Origin: Frateuria_A yonginensis
GTDB taxonomy: Bacteria; Pseudomonadota; Gammaproteobacteria; Xanthomonadales; Rhodanobacteraceae
Length of the DNA stretch: 64,000 nucleotides
Assembly: GCF_037137055.1 (NCBI RefSeq)
Contig: NZ_JBBBNY010000006.1
Location: 106,088-170,087 of the forward strand
Reading direction: 5' to 3'
Of this stretch, positions 37,221-46,814 are shown piece after piece. Position 1 is the first letter of the stretch; the number at the start of each line of letters is the position of its first letter. Below the pieces are notes generated by a model. That model searched no databases. It was not told where the DNA came from and worked only from the letters and a program-made list of their open reading frames with translations. The position numbers and the translations under genes were made by a program.

Positions 37221-37582
37221 CAAAAATCTCTCCCCGTTAGATTCAAGAATGGCCGTGAGCTCCCCGGCATGCGCCGCCACCCACGAGTCACACCTGCCTC
37301 CAGGCAGGCGCAACCGGGCCACGCTAGCACGGAAGAGGCCCGCTCTCGCGCATCGGACGCAACGTAAGTTCTTGAACAGCGGAAGTTTTTGCGGAGCGGT
37401 CGCAGAGCCGTGGCGACCGGCCACGCGGTGGGCGCACGCCCGCGCCGACAGCCGGTAGCGAATGCCGCACGGGTTGCGGCCTATCCGCCCGCGCCACTGC
37501 GCAGGCCGTGCCATCGGCCGGCCTGCGCCTCGTGGTCATCTTCTTTCCACCGGCTCGCATGCCGGCGGTTCATGGATTCCGA
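37221..37582. other. Intergenic region, 362 bp
   Basis: Lies upstream of the sedolisin gene and downstream of the VOC gene. It includes an AT-richer patch near 37362-37395 that may hold the sedolisin promoter. No RNA, repeat or convincing small gene seen. Confidence 0.4.
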
Positions 37583-37993
37583 TCAGCCCCGCTCCTGCAC
37601 GCGCAGCAGGTTGCCGGCCGGATCGCGCACGGCGCAATCGCGCACGCCGTACGGCTGCTGGGTGGGCTCTTCCACGATCTCGGCACCGCTGGCCTGGATC
37701 CGCTCGAACGCGGCGTCGAGGTCCGGCGTGGCGAGAAGCATCATGGCGTAGGTGCCCTTGGCCATCATCTCGGCGATGGTGCGCTTCTCCTCGTCGGTGA
37801 CGCCCGGGCTCGCGGCCGGCGGGAACAGCACGATGGAGGTGCCGGGCTGGCCGGGCGGGCCGACCGTGATCCAGCGCATGCCGTGGTAGCCCACGTCGTT
37901 GCGCACCTCGAAACCGAGCGTGTCGCGGTAGAAGGCCAGGGAGGCGTCCGGGTCGTTGTGCGGGAGGAAGCTCGCGTGGATGGTGATGTCCAT
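37583..37993 (-). CDS. VOC-family (glyoxalase-fold) protein
   Basis: A 136-residue single-chain VOC protein, with two paired beta-alpha-beta-beta-beta modules: FLPHNDPDASLAFYRDTLGF at the first, MMLLATPDLDAAFERIQASG at the second, and the end motif DCAVRDPAGNLLRVQ, where the acidic/His metal ligand would be. The family covers glyoxalase, antibiotic-binding and dioxygenase proteins; none can be chosen here. It lies 28 bp after the AraC-type gene and is co-transcribed; the pair is common in bacteria. Confidence 0.82.
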   Translation of the reverse strand: MDITIHASFLPHNDPDASLAFYRDTLGFEVRNDVGYHGMRWITVGPPGQPGTSIVLFPPAASPGVTDEEKRTIAEMMAKGTYAMMLLATPDLDAAFERIQASGAEIVEEPTQQPYGVRDCAVRDPAGNLLRVQERG

Positions 37994-38021
37994 GGTGCTC
38001 GGGCTCGGTGGGATGGAGCCG

Positions 38022-38471
38022 TCATGCTAGGTGCGGCTCGCCTGCCGGCGCTTCTCGATTCCTGACCGGTTTGGTTACCTGCCGTGCCACGCAGGAGGGC
38101 ATTCCCGCGACGGCCCACGCCGCCTCGCGCCGGTACACGCTGGGCGGCACTCCGACCAGCTCCCCGAAGCGGGTGCTGAAGGTGCCCAGCGAAGCGCACC
38201 CCACGGCGAAGCACACCTCGGTGACGCTGAGGTCGCCGCGACGCAGCAGCGCCATGGCGCGCTCGATGCGCCGCGTCATCAGGTAGCTGTAGGGCGACTC
38301 GCCGAACGCGAGCTTGAACTGGCGGCTCAGGTGCCCTGCCGACATGTGCGCGCCGCGCGCAAGCGCCTCGACGTCGAGCGGCTTCGCGTACTCCCGGTCG
38401 ATCCGGTCACGCACGCGGCGCAGCCGGGCCAGGTCGCGCAGGTGCCGTGCGAGGATGGGTCGGCGGGTCAC
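38022..38471 (-). CDS. AraC-family transcriptional regulator (short form)
   Basis: A 149-residue protein that is essentially an AraC DNA-binding domain: ALARGAHMSAGHLSRQFKLA for the first helix-turn-helix, GESPYSYLMTRRIERAMALL linking, and EVCFAVGCASLGTFSTRFGE for the second, followed by VGVPPSVYRR. The start is taken as GTG 38471, since the upstream frame is a shadow of the M61 gene region. No ligand domain, so it may be constitutively active or respond to partner proteins. Leads the AraC-VOC operon. Confidence 0.82.
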   Translation of the reverse strand: MTRRPILARHLRDLARLRRVRDRIDREYAKPLDVEALARGAHMSAGHLSRQFKLAFGESPYSYLMTRRIERAMALLRRGDLSVTEVCFAVGCASLGTFSTRFGELVGVPPSVYRREAAWAVAGMPSCVARQVTKPVRNREAPAGEPHLA

Positions 38472-38707
38472 GGCGCGATCGTCCCATGGCGCCGCGGGGG
38501 GCTCAAGCCGTTCCGACTCGCGGCGCAACGTTCCGGGACGAAGCCGCGCCGCGCCTACCGCGCCGTCCAGAAGCCGGTCGAGGGCGATCCCCTCGCGCGG
38601 GCCGAACTGCGGTAATCGACCAGAGCGCTGCGAGGGCGCCGGGGAAAAGCCGGGCGGCCCGAAGCCGCCCAGCGCCAGTCCACCCGCGAGCCCGCGCCGT
38701 CTCCGCG

Positions 38708-40657
38708 CTAGCTGCGCGGCGCGATGATCTCGCTCAGGTAATCGGGCGTGCCCTCGACGCGTACCAGGTGCGGGTATTGCAGGCCGCCGTGGTAGTCCAC
38801 CGGCACGGTGCGGTAGCCGCCCTGGAACTTCAGCAGCAGCTGGATCGGCGCCTTGCCGTCCCTGGCCGCGGCGATCGCATCCTTCAGCGCCTCTTTCGAA
38901 TAGTCCTCGCCGTCCACTGCCACGATCGTGGCGCCGGTGCTGACGCCCGCCTTGAACGCCGGCCCGTTCCAGCGCACGTCGTTGATCTGGCCGTGCTCGT
39001 CCACGGTCAGGCCGATCGACCAGGCGAAGTTGAAGATGTGCCGGGGTGACTCGGGGCGGCTGTCGTACTGCTTCTCGTAGTCGCTCGGCTGGCCGGTGTA
39101 GACGAGCTTCCAGCCGGTGCCTTCCAGGCCGTCGAGCAGCGGCGGGTCGATCGTGTCGACGCGCGCGCGCAGGAAGCCCGCCCAATCGTAGGCGGCCACG
39201 CCATTCAGCGCCGCCACCACGTCGTCGAAGGTGTAGGTGCGGGTCACGTAGCTGCCGTCGTCGACGCCGAAGAAGGCGCGCGCGAAGTCGTCCAGCGACT
39301 TGCGGTCGTGGGTCAGCGCGCGCAGCTTCGCATCGACGGCCAGCCACACCATCTGGCCCGCGCTGTAGTACTCCTCGCTCATCTGCCAGCTGCGGTACGG
39401 CAGGCCCATGCGGTGGGCCGCGGTCGGATCGTTGGTGGTGTCCTCCAGCGTGCGCCACTGGAAACCCGCGCGGTTGCGGTCGTAGTTGGCGGCGACCATG
39501 GCGAGTGCGTCGCGGAACTGCTGCGGCGTCCACATGCCGGCGCGCGCGGTCAGCACGAAGCCCCAGTACTGGGTCTGGCCCTCGTACACCCACAGCAGCG
39601 AATCGCCCATCGGCACGTTGAAGTTGGGCGTCCACAGGTCGGCCGGCCGGCGGAACTTGCCGTTCCAGGAATGGGCGTACTCGTGCGCCAGCAGGTCGCG
39701 GCCAGGTGCGGCGTCCTTCCAGGCGGTGAAGTAGTCGGCGCCCAGGCCGTTCTCGCTGGACTGGTGGTGCTCCAGGCCGTTGCCGCCGAGCTGGTCCGAC
39801 AGCGAGAACAGGAAGTCGTAGTGGTCGTAGTGGTGCGAGCCGAACAGCTTCACGGCCTGCGCCGCCAGCGCGCGATGCACCTGCACCTGCGCGGGCGTCA
39901 TCTCCAGGTACCTGGGCGCGTCGGCGACGATGTCCAGGTGCACCGGCGCCTCGCCGGCCGGGGTGAGGTCCACGCGCTTGAAGTACTGGCCCGCGTAGAT
40001 CGGCGAATCGACCAGCGTGTTGAACGGCACCGGCTTGAAGGTGGTGGTGTCGCCCGAACGCGAGGCCGTCTTGAGGGCGCTGCCGAACCGCCACCCGCGC
40101 GGCAGCGTCACGCTCGGCGCGAAGGTGATGTCGCGCGAGAAATGCCCGGCCGGGTACAGCGCCACCTTGTTCCATTCCAGGTCGAGCATGCGGTCGGTCA
40201 TCTCGTACCCGCCGTCGCGGCTGGACAGGTACTGGAAGTCCGCGTCGATCGTGGCAACGCCCGCCGGCACGTCCAGATGGAAGGCGTACACGTCGTACTC
40301 GTCGCGGGTCCACTCGAGCGGCTTGCCGTTGGCGCGGAGCTCGAGACCGGCCAGCATGGCCACCGGACCGCTCGGCGAGTGGTCGCCGGGGATCCACTCG
40401 GGATAGAGCAGCGTAAGGGGACCGGCCTTGACCGGCAGGGTCTCGTGGACGCGGAAGATGCCCTGGCGCGTGTCGCTGGCGTCCACACGCAAGACGACCG
40501 TGCCCGGATAAGGCGTGTCCCGTGGCGGTGGCACCCGGGCGCCTGCCGGTGGCTGCGCGCCGACCGTACCGGCGGCAAGGGCCATGGACACGGCCAGGGC
40601 CAGAGAGGAGAACCGACGACGCATGGCCGGCGAACCGGCGAGAGGGGCGCGGGACAT
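38708..40657 (-). CDS. M61-family metallopeptidase (glycyl aminopeptidase-like), secreted
   Basis: A 649-residue zinc peptidase with a signal peptide (residues 12-34). The family N-terminal beta domain runs to about 240. The gluzincin motif is HEYAH at 325-329 with third ligand Glu359 (LLWVYEGQTQYWG). A PDZ domain lies near the C-terminus (about 560-630: SIGLTVDEHGQINDVRWNGP, then AFKAGVSTGATIVAVDGEDY). Members cleave N-terminal Gly or Ala. The start at 40657 has GGAG upstream; a second ATG at 40624 gives a shorter signal. Likely periplasmic. Confidence 0.9.
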   Translation of the reverse strand: MSRAPLAGSPAMRRRFSSLALAVSMALAAGTVGAQPPAGARVPPPRDTPYPGTVVLRVDASDTRQGIFRVHETLPVKAGPLTLLYPEWIPGDHSPSGPVAMLAGLELRANGKPLEWTRDEYDVYAFHLDVPAGVATIDADFQYLSSRDGGYEMTDRMLDLEWNKVALYPAGHFSRDITFAPSVTLPRGWRFGSALKTASRSGDTTTFKPVPFNTLVDSPIYAGQYFKRVDLTPAGEAPVHLDIVADAPRYLEMTPAQVQVHRALAAQAVKLFGSHHYDHYDFLFSLSDQLGGNGLEHHQSSENGLGADYFTAWKDAAPGRDLLAHEYAHSWNGKFRRPADLWTPNFNVPMGDSLLWVYEGQTQYWGFVLTARAGMWTPQQFRDALAMVAANYDRNRAGFQWRTLEDTTNDPTAAHRMGLPYRSWQMSEEYYSAGQMVWLAVDAKLRALTHDRKSLDDFARAFFGVDDGSYVTRTYTFDDVVAALNGVAAYDWAGFLRARVDTIDPPLLDGLEGTGWKLVYTGQPSDYEKQYDSRPESPRHIFNFAWSIGLTVDEHGQINDVRWNGPAFKAGVSTGATIVAVDGEDYSKEALKDAIAAARDGKAPIQLLLKFQGGYRTVPVDYHGGLQYPHLVRVEGTPDYLSEIIAPRS

Positions 40658-40766
40658 GGAGGACTCCGGCAGGTGGAAAGCCTGGAAACTTAGCACCCCG
40701 GCCCGCGGCGGGCATCCACCGGCACGCCGCACCGGTGGGGCCCAGCGCGCGTCCGCCAACGACAAA

Positions 40767-40788
40767 GGCCCGCCGTCGCCGGCGGGCC
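40767..40788 (-). terminator. Terminator hairpin after the nuclease gene
   Basis: On the minus strand, a 9-bp stem (GGCCCGCCG / CGGCGGGCC) with a 4-nt loop and a short TTTGT tail, about 29 bp past the stop at 40817. Confidence 0.6.
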
Positions 40789-40816
40789 GTTCCGTGTCAC
40801 GGCATCGCCAGGCGGC

Positions 40817-43573
40817 TCATTGCCGGCTGTGCGACAGCCCCGGGCAGGCCAGGTCGAGCACGAAGCCGTCGTGGTCGGACACGCCGATCGCCTTGCGCAG
40901 GTCGCCGTAGCCGGCCGCGTCGTCCTGCGTCTGGTCCGGCGCGTCGAGGTTGCCTCGGCCGTACTGGAAGCGGCGGAAACAGCGATGGGCCAGGCGATCG
41001 AGCAGGGCCTGGTCGAGCACCTGGGCGACCGGCACGTCGCGGCCGGAGTCGTAGGAACCGTTCCGGGCGTAGCCCTGGATCGCGCCCAGCTGCTCGGTGA
41101 ACAGGAACGAGTAGCGGTCGTTCTGCGGCACCGACTGCACCGCATTCCACAACGCGGGCCGGACGATGTTGCCGCCCAGGTTCAGCAGGTTGGCGCTGTC
41201 GTCGTAGGTGCCCGCGATGGCGCCGACCACGTCGACCCAGCCGTCGGTGAACGGGTAGGCGTTGAAGTCGCCCAGCACCACCAGCGGCTCGTAGGCCGAC
41301 TTGGGATCGGTCTGCAGGTTCTGCACGTCGCGGGCGATGTCCCTGGCCTGCTCGAAACGCTTGGCCCGGTTGCGCGGCGCATCGGTGCCGCTGTCCACGC
41401 CGATGCGCGACTTCGGGTGCACCGCCAGCAGCCGGAAGGAGAAGCCGTTGCGGTCCAGCAGGGTGCCCTCCAGCAGCAGCGGTGGGCGGTCGTGCAGGAA
41501 ACCGGACTGGCCGGTCGCCGGATCGACCCAGGTGGTGTCCCCGCCGAGCTGGGTCACCTCCTCCACGCGCACGCGATCGGCGCGCACCAGGAAGCCCACG
41601 TCGATGCCGCTGGGGTCGTGACCGTCCACCAGGTGGGCGCTGTAGGTGACGTGATAGTCCTGCGCGAGCTGGTCGGCCAGCCGCTGCAGCACCGCCTGGC
41701 TTTCCACCTCCTCGGCGGCCAGCACGTCCGGCAGCTTCAGCACGCCGCCGATGTAGGCGGACAGGCGCTCGAGCTTGAGCTTCAGCTGTGCCTGCGTGGG
41801 CGTGCCGTGGTCGCCGCACTCGTACTGGCTGTTGCCGCCATCGGTATCGCACAGGCGCAACATGTTGAGGTTGCCCACGCGCAGGCCGTGCGGGTTGCCC
41901 GGGTCGTCGACCGGGCGCGGCAGCGTGGCCGGATCGAGGATGCGCAGCGTGGTCGGCTGGAACACGTAATCGCCGTAGTCGTAGCTCATCACGCCTTCGG
42001 CCACGAAGCGCGCACCGCCGTTGATGCCGGTGCCGGCGGGCACGGCGCCCAGCGCATCGGCGTCCATCTCGAACACTTCCGGATTGCCGTCCCACACGCC
42101 CGAGTGGGTGTCCGGGGCCGCGGTGCCGAACGGTACGCCCGGCGAGCGCAGCGAGCGGGTGCCGCCGGCGCTGACGAACACCTCGGCAAATGGATCCTTG
42201 CCGTAGCGCTGGTTGCCGCGGTCGACGATGCCCCGGTCCACCCGGATGCGCATACCCTCGAAGCACTCGAAGTTGGTGCTGCCGCACGAGAGGTGCCCGG
42301 GGTCGGTGGAAGGCGTATCGCGCCCGAAGACCACCGGCGCCGGCAGGCCGTTGCCGACGCTCTTCACGGTGACGCGGGCGCCGGTCAGCTCGGTCAGTCC
42401 GTAGTACTCGACCACCGTGCCGCGCACGTCGACGGCATCACCCACGCTCACCTGCGGGGCGCCACCGGTGAACACGTACACGCCATTGGAGGTCAGGCGG
42501 TTGCGGTCGTCCCGGCTGTCGGGCGTCTGCATGGTGAAGCCGGCCGGGCCGACGCTGGTGACGATGTTGTCGCGGGTGATCACCGGCTGCCCCACGTACG
42601 TCGAGGCATCGCCGCTGCCCTGGATCTGGAAGACCTCCGCCTGCGCCGCATCGTCGTTGAGGATGCCGCCGATCGCGTCACCCTTGGCGATGGCAAGGCC
42701 GGCGGACGGCTCGCTCAGGTGTACCGCGAAATCCTGGTCCGGCTCGACCGTCGTATCGCCGTGCACGGTCACCGTGACCTGTTGCGAGGTGTCGCCGACG
42801 CCGAACCGCACCACCGTGTCCAGCGCGTCGTAGTCCCCGTCGGCCACCGTGGCGGCGCCGTCGGCGGTGGTGACGCGCACCTGCACCGGCACGGGTGCCG
42901 GCTTGCTCAGGGTGAGCGTGAAGACCAGCGGCGTGGTGCCGCTGTCGCCTTCCGCCACCGCCGCATCGTCCACCGACACGCTCAGGCCCACGTCGGAACA
43001 GGCGCTCGCGCGGTTGCGCGGCTGTGATGGCGCTTGCAACACGAAGTCCGCAGCGTTGTCGCCGGTGTCCCGCACGTTGCCCGCGGCGTCGCGGATGCGC
43101 GCGTAGGACTGGTCGAGGTTGCCCGAACCCAGCGACACCAGGCGCGTGCCCTCGCCGTAGGCCGAGCCGCTGCTCAGGCCGACCTGGTCCACCAGCCGGC
43201 CCGCGCCATCGGCGATCGCCAGGCCACCGGTATCGGTGATGCCGGTGTTGTAGCCGAGGTCGCCGGCGACGCTGCCCGAATAGCCGCCGCTGGCCGTGTT
43301 GGTCAGCAGCAGGTAGCAGCCGGGCGCGATCGTGGTACCCGACGGCAAGACGGCCCGCGTGCCGGTGGTGCCCGACGCGTTGGAGGCCAGCAGCGCATAG
43401 CCGCCCACATCCAGCGGCGCACCCGAGCCGTTGTGCAGCTCGACGAACTCGTCGTTGCCACCCGCCGGCCCGCGCACGCGGAAGTTGCTGATCGTGAGAT
43501 CGGCGGCGAGCACCGGCAGCGAGGCCGCAAAAAGACACAGCGCCATCCCCATGGCGCGATGTGATCCGAACAT
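40817..43573 (-). CDS. Large extracellular nuclease (lamin-tail, Calx-beta, OB-like, EEP domains)
   Basis: A 918-residue secreted protein. After the signal peptide (1-23) comes a lamin-tail-like beta domain (25-165: NDEFVELHNGSGAPLDVGGY), then a Calx-beta-type repeat (about 185-320: VAEGDSGTTPLVFTLTLSKP), an OB-like segment (350-450), and a C-terminal endonuclease/exonuclease/phosphatase (EEP) domain (about 545-910) with GLRVGNLNMLRL, ESQAVLQRL, LVVLGDFNAYP and the terminal SDHDGFVLDL. This is the ExeM-type layout, so it probably degrades extracellular DNA for nutrients or biofilm remodelling. No C-terminal sorting tail is obvious. Start after AGGGGAG. Confidence 0.9.
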   Translation of the reverse strand: MFGSHRAMGMALCLFAASLPVLAADLTISNFRVRGPAGGNDEFVELHNGSGAPLDVGGYALLASNASGTTGTRAVLPSGTTIAPGCYLLLTNTASGGYSGSVAGDLGYNTGITDTGGLAIADGAGRLVDQVGLSSGSAYGEGTRLVSLGSGNLDQSYARIRDAAGNVRDTGDNAADFVLQAPSQPRNRASACSDVGLSVSVDDAAVAEGDSGTTPLVFTLTLSKPAPVPVQVRVTTADGAATVADGDYDALDTVVRFGVGDTSQQVTVTVHGDTTVEPDQDFAVHLSEPSAGLAIAKGDAIGGILNDDAAQAEVFQIQGSGDASTYVGQPVITRDNIVTSVGPAGFTMQTPDSRDDRNRLTSNGVYVFTGGAPQVSVGDAVDVRGTVVEYYGLTELTGARVTVKSVGNGLPAPVVFGRDTPSTDPGHLSCGSTNFECFEGMRIRVDRGIVDRGNQRYGKDPFAEVFVSAGGTRSLRSPGVPFGTAAPDTHSGVWDGNPEVFEMDADALGAVPAGTGINGGARFVAEGVMSYDYGDYVFQPTTLRILDPATLPRPVDDPGNPHGLRVGNLNMLRLCDTDGGNSQYECGDHGTPTQAQLKLKLERLSAYIGGVLKLPDVLAAEEVESQAVLQRLADQLAQDYHVTYSAHLVDGHDPSGIDVGFLVRADRVRVEEVTQLGGDTTWVDPATGQSGFLHDRPPLLLEGTLLDRNGFSFRLLAVHPKSRIGVDSGTDAPRNRAKRFEQARDIARDVQNLQTDPKSAYEPLVVLGDFNAYPFTDGWVDVVGAIAGTYDDSANLLNLGGNIVRPALWNAVQSVPQNDRYSFLFTEQLGAIQGYARNGSYDSGRDVPVAQVLDQALLDRLAHRCFRRFQYGRGNLDAPDQTQDDAAGYGDLRKAIGVSDHDGFVLDLACPGLSHSRQ

Positions 43574-43929
43574 GTCCACTCCCCTTGGTTGTGACTCCAT
43601 CCCCCTGAACCTAGCAATGCTGCGTGACAACGCCGTTGCATGCCAGCGGCACGCGCCGCGTGTGGCGGGTGCGCCCCGAGCAGAGACGGCATCCGGCGTG
43701 AAACGGATGTAGGGAAGCGATCGATCGCCCTGCCCCCACCCCGGGAACAGGCTATGGCGGAGATACGCCAGGAAACGACATGCCCACCACTGAGTCGTTG
43801 ACGGGGCACCATATGCACCCGCACACGACGTTGCGCATTGAAACCGTACTGCACGTCGTTGCCCCGCCCTCCGCATGGGCAGCGCGGCCCATGAGCATGG
43901 TCGGGCCACCGGTGCCGGCCGCGCCGGTA
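43574..43929. other. Intergenic region, 356 bp
   Basis: Holds the upstream region of the nuclease gene and the 3' side of the LysR gene at 43930. No terminator with T-tract, repeat or RNA gene was recognised. The plus-strand frame from 43780 is Arg/Pro-rich and antisense to the LysR gene, so I reject it. Confidence 0.4.
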
Positions 43930-44817
43930 TCAGGCGATCAGGCTCTCAACGAAATCGCCGAAGGCCCTCACCTTGCGGGGCATCTGTCGCGTGCCACCGG
44001 CGATGAGCATGATCGGTGGACCGTCGTCGGCAAAGCCTGCAAGCACGCGGCGCAGGCGGCCGTCACCAAGGAACGCGCGGGCGGCGGCGTGGTCGACCTG
44101 GACCAGGCCCAGGCCTGCCGCAGCCGCGTCGAGCAGAGGATCGAGCGAATCCATCACCAGGTTGCCGGATGGCGCCAGTTCGATCGTCCGACCGTCGCAC
44201 TGGAAGCGCCACGGCGCAGGCGCACGCGCGCCGATCGGCATGAAGCCCAGGCAATTGTGACGGGCGAGGTCCGCGGGGGTGGCCGGTTCGCCCGCGCGCG
44301 CCAGGTAATCGGGTGCGGCGCAGGTTATCCAGCGCACCGCCCCGAGGCGGCGTGCGATCAGCGAGGAGTCCGGGAGCGCCGCGATGCGGATCGCGCAGTC
44401 CCAGCCGCGCCCGATGAGATCCTGACTGCGGTTCTCCATCGACAGGTGCAGCGCCAGTTGCGGATGCCGCCCCAGGAACGCAGGCAGGTGCGGCGCGATC
44501 AGGCGCCGGCCCAGAACCACCGGCACATCGGCACGCAACACGCCTCGCAACGCCGGCCCGCGTGATATCAGCAGGCCTTCCACCTGCCGCATCTCCTCCA
44601 GCGTCCTGCAGCAGTGGTCGAAGTAGAGTGCGCCTTCCTCGGTCAGGCGCAGCGACCGGGTATTGCGCTCGATCAGGCGCACCCCGAGCCCACGCTCCAG
44701 GTGCTGCACGTGGGCCGTCACCGTGGCCGGTGAAACGCCGAGTTCGGCCGCGGCGCGCGCGAAGCTGCGCAGCGAGGCGACTCGCACGAAGGAATGCATG
44801 GCAGCGAAACGGTCCAC
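43930..44817 (-). CDS. LysR-family transcriptional regulator 1
   Basis: A 295-residue LysR regulator. The helix-turn-helix is RSFARAAAELGVSPATVTAHVQHLERGLGVRLIERNTR, split here as RSFARAAAELGVSPATVTAH plus VQHLERGLGVRLIE (residues 18-50); the effector domain follows (PLLDAAAAGLGLVQVD near 245). The start is GTG 44817, with AAGGAG 5 nt upstream, giving VDRFAAMHSFVRV as in many LysR proteins; an ATG at 44799 is less well placed. It diverges over 99 bp from the retropepsin-like gene, its probable target. Confidence 0.87.
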   Translation of the reverse strand: MDRFAAMHSFVRVASLRSFARAAAELGVSPATVTAHVQHLERGLGVRLIERNTRSLRLTEEGALYFDHCCRTLEEMRQVEGLLISRGPALRGVLRADVPVVLGRRLIAPHLPAFLGRHPQLALHLSMENRSQDLIGRGWDCAIRIAALPDSSLIARRLGAVRWITCAAPDYLARAGEPATPADLARHNCLGFMPIGARAPAPWRFQCDGRTIELAPSGNLVMDSLDPLLDAAAAGLGLVQVDHAAARAFLGDGRLRRVLAGFADDGPPIMLIAGGTRQMPRKVRAFGDFVESLIA

Positions 44818-44916
44818 TGGCTCCTTCAGCGCCGCCAAAGAGTGAATTCGGAAACCACAGCATAAGCAGGCGCATTCCCTGGATAAAGTGCTGCCGCCCC
44901 CCATCCGAGGCCACCC

Positions 44917-45759
44917 ATGACCCGCATCCTCCTCTCCCTTGCCGCCAGCCTGCTGAGCACCGCCGTGCTGGCGCATGGCGCCATGCCCGAAGCGGTGTTC
45001 AAGCTCGAGCCTTACCGCAAGACCGTCGCGCTCCGCGCCAGCGTCGACGGACACACGGGCCTGTTCGTGTTCGACACCGCAGGAGGGATCACCCTGCTGG
45101 CCCCGGACTTTGCCAGGACCATTGGCTGCACGCCCTGGGGCCGGCTATCCGGGTTCCAGATGACCGGCAAGCGCCTGGACGCACCGCGCTGCGATAACGT
45201 GCGGATCGCTCTGGACGGCCATACGTTCGTGGCGCCGGTTACCGCCGTGATCGACCCCGCGCCGCTGATGGCCAAGGATGCGGCCCCTGTGGCAGGCTCT
45301 ATCGCCTTGGACCTGTTCGCCGGCAAGGCGATCACCGTCGATCTGGTGCACCGGCAGCTGATCGTGGAGACGCCGGCCAGCCTGCATGAGCGCGTCTCCC
45401 ACGCGACGCCGCTGCCGGTCCTGCTCTCACGCGAACTGCAGGGCCATGCGCTGGCTGCCTCGGTGGGCGTGTCGACCTCCCATGGCATGACCTGGTTCGA
45501 GCTGGACACCGGCAACGGCGGCACTCTGCTGGTCTCGCAGCCGTACGCGTCGCTGTTCGGCCTGGACGCCGATGCAAAAGGCCCGCAAACGGCGGATATC
45601 CCGGTCGCTCCCGACTTGCACGCCCGCGGCCGCGCGTTCACCCCCGACATGGCAATCGACGGCAACCTGGGCATGCCCTTCCTGCGCGGCAAGGTCGTGA
45701 CGCTGGATCTGGCCGAGGGGCGTTTGTGGATCCAGGCCGCGGGAACGCAGAACCCCTGA
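44917..45759 (+). CDS. Secreted retropepsin-like aspartyl protease-fold protein
   Basis: A 280-residue exported protein with a signal peptide (1-19, ends LAH). Two halves each carry an aspartyl-protease-like motif: FVFDTAGGITLL (about 50-61) and FELDTGNGGTLLV (about 193-205). This double-DTG layout is the PepA/retropepsin-like fold, so an endopeptidase or binding role in the periplasm is possible; the first motif has Ala after Thr, usual in this bacterial family (DTGA/DTAG). Divergent from LysR 1. A hairpin (45763) follows. Confidence 0.72.
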   Translation: MTRILLSLAASLLSTAVLAHGAMPEAVFKLEPYRKTVALRASVDGHTGLFVFDTAGGITLLAPDFARTIGCTPWGRLSGFQMTGKRLDAPRCDNVRIALDGHTFVAPVTAVIDPAPLMAKDAAPVAGSIALDLFAGKAITVDLVHRQLIVETPASLHERVSHATPLPVLLSRELQGHALAASVGVSTSHGMTWFELDTGNGGTLLVSQPYASLFGLDADAKGPQTADIPVAPDLHARGRAFTPDMAIDGNLGMPFLRGKVVTLDLAEGRLWIQAAGTQNP

Positions 45760-45762
45760 CCG

Positions 45763-45780
45763 GAAGCGCCTCGGCGCTTC
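45763..45780. terminator. Short hairpin between convergent genes
   Basis: GAAGCGCC and GGCGCTTC form an 8-bp palindrome around TC, 4 bp past the stop at 45759 and upstream of the LysR 2 stop. Confidence 0.4.
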
Positions 45781-45831
45781 ACACCGTCTGGCGGCACGCA
45801 CCCACGGTGCCTAGCCCATCCCGCGTCGACC

Positions 45832-46710
45832 CTACCCCGGCGCCAGGTGCGCCAGCGCCTGCTCGGTCACTGCCCGACGCAGATGCGTGAGCGCAGGCGA
45901 GGCTCCGCCGCTCGCGGCGTGCAGGCACACCTCGACGCTCGGCAACGGCGGCAGGCCGTGCCGTTCGTCCAGGCGCACCAGGTGGGAGGGCACGCCGGCG
46001 CTGGTACGCAGGGTGAGGCCCAGCCCGGCGGCCACGCCGGCCCACAGGCTCTGCAGACTGGCCGTCACGAAGGCCGGGCGCCAGACGATGCCGGCCTTGT
46101 CCAGCGCCTCGGTGCCGGCCTGACGGAAGAAACACGGCGGGTGGTAGAGCGCCAGATCGAGCACGGCGCCGGGGCGCAGCCCACCGTCCGTACCCGCCGG
46201 CCCCAGCCACGTCATCGGCAGCCTGGCCAGCAGCTCGGCGTCGCTGCGCCGGGCGTGTCCCATGGCCAGCACCAGGTCGAGCTCGCCGCGATCCAGCCGT
46301 TCCAGCAGGAGCCCGTTGCGCTCGACCGCCACGTCCACCCGCACCGCCGGGTAGGCCTTCTTGAACTGCCCCAGTGCCGCCGGCAGCCAGGACTCGGCGA
46401 AGTCACCGGGCAGGCCGAAACGGACCGTGCCGTCGACCGCGGCGCCGCGCACGCTGTGCACCGCCTCGTCGTTGAGTTCGAGGATGCGTCGCGCATAGGC
46501 ATGCACCCGGTCGCCTGCCTCGGTCAGCACCACGCGCCGTCCCTGCTTGCGGAAAAGCGGCTGGCCCAGTTGCGTCTCCAGCTTGCGCATCTGCTGGCTG
46601 ACCGCCGATTGCGAGCGCCCGACCCGCTCCGCAGCCCGCGCCAGGCTGCCCAGCTGCAGGATCGCGACCAGCGTGCGCAGCGCGTCCATGTCCAGGTTTG
46701 GCAATCGCAT
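45832..46710 (-). CDS. LysR-family transcriptional regulator 2
   Basis: A 292-residue LysR protein: helix-turn-helix at about 17-55 (GSLARAAERVGRSQSAVSQQ, then MRKLETQLGQPLFRKQG), effector-binding domain after residue 90 (TVRFGLPGDFAESWLPAAL). The ATG at 46710 gives the correct LysR N-terminus. It is divergent from the lipocalin-like gene across an AT-rich 104-bp spacer that should contain both promoters and the LysR box. Inducer unknown. Confidence 0.87.
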   Translation of the reverse strand: MRLPNLDMDALRTLVAILQLGSLARAAERVGRSQSAVSQQMRKLETQLGQPLFRKQGRRVVLTEAGDRVHAYARRILELNDEAVHSVRGAAVDGTVRFGLPGDFAESWLPAALGQFKKAYPAVRVDVAVERNGLLLERLDRGELDLVLAMGHARRSDAELLARLPMTWLGPAGTDGGLRPGAVLDLALYHPPCFFRQAGTEALDKAGIVWRPAFVTASLQSLWAGVAAGLGLTLRTSAGVPSHLVRLDERHGLPPLPSVEVCLHAASGGASPALTHLRRAVTEQALAHLAPG

Positions 46711-46814
46711 GCTGAAGCATTCCTGATCGATCGACGCCGAATTATTCCATTTTTCCGCAACGGCAGTCGGCCTAGGATGCGACCGTCCCCATGCAATCCC
46801 CGAGGAACGCTCCG

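Noticed and set aside
38022..40715. Single 897-codon minus frame joining the M61 region to the AraC domain
   Set aside because: Only the last 149 codons look like protein (AraC). The upstream part is the shadow of the M61 peptidase in another frame.
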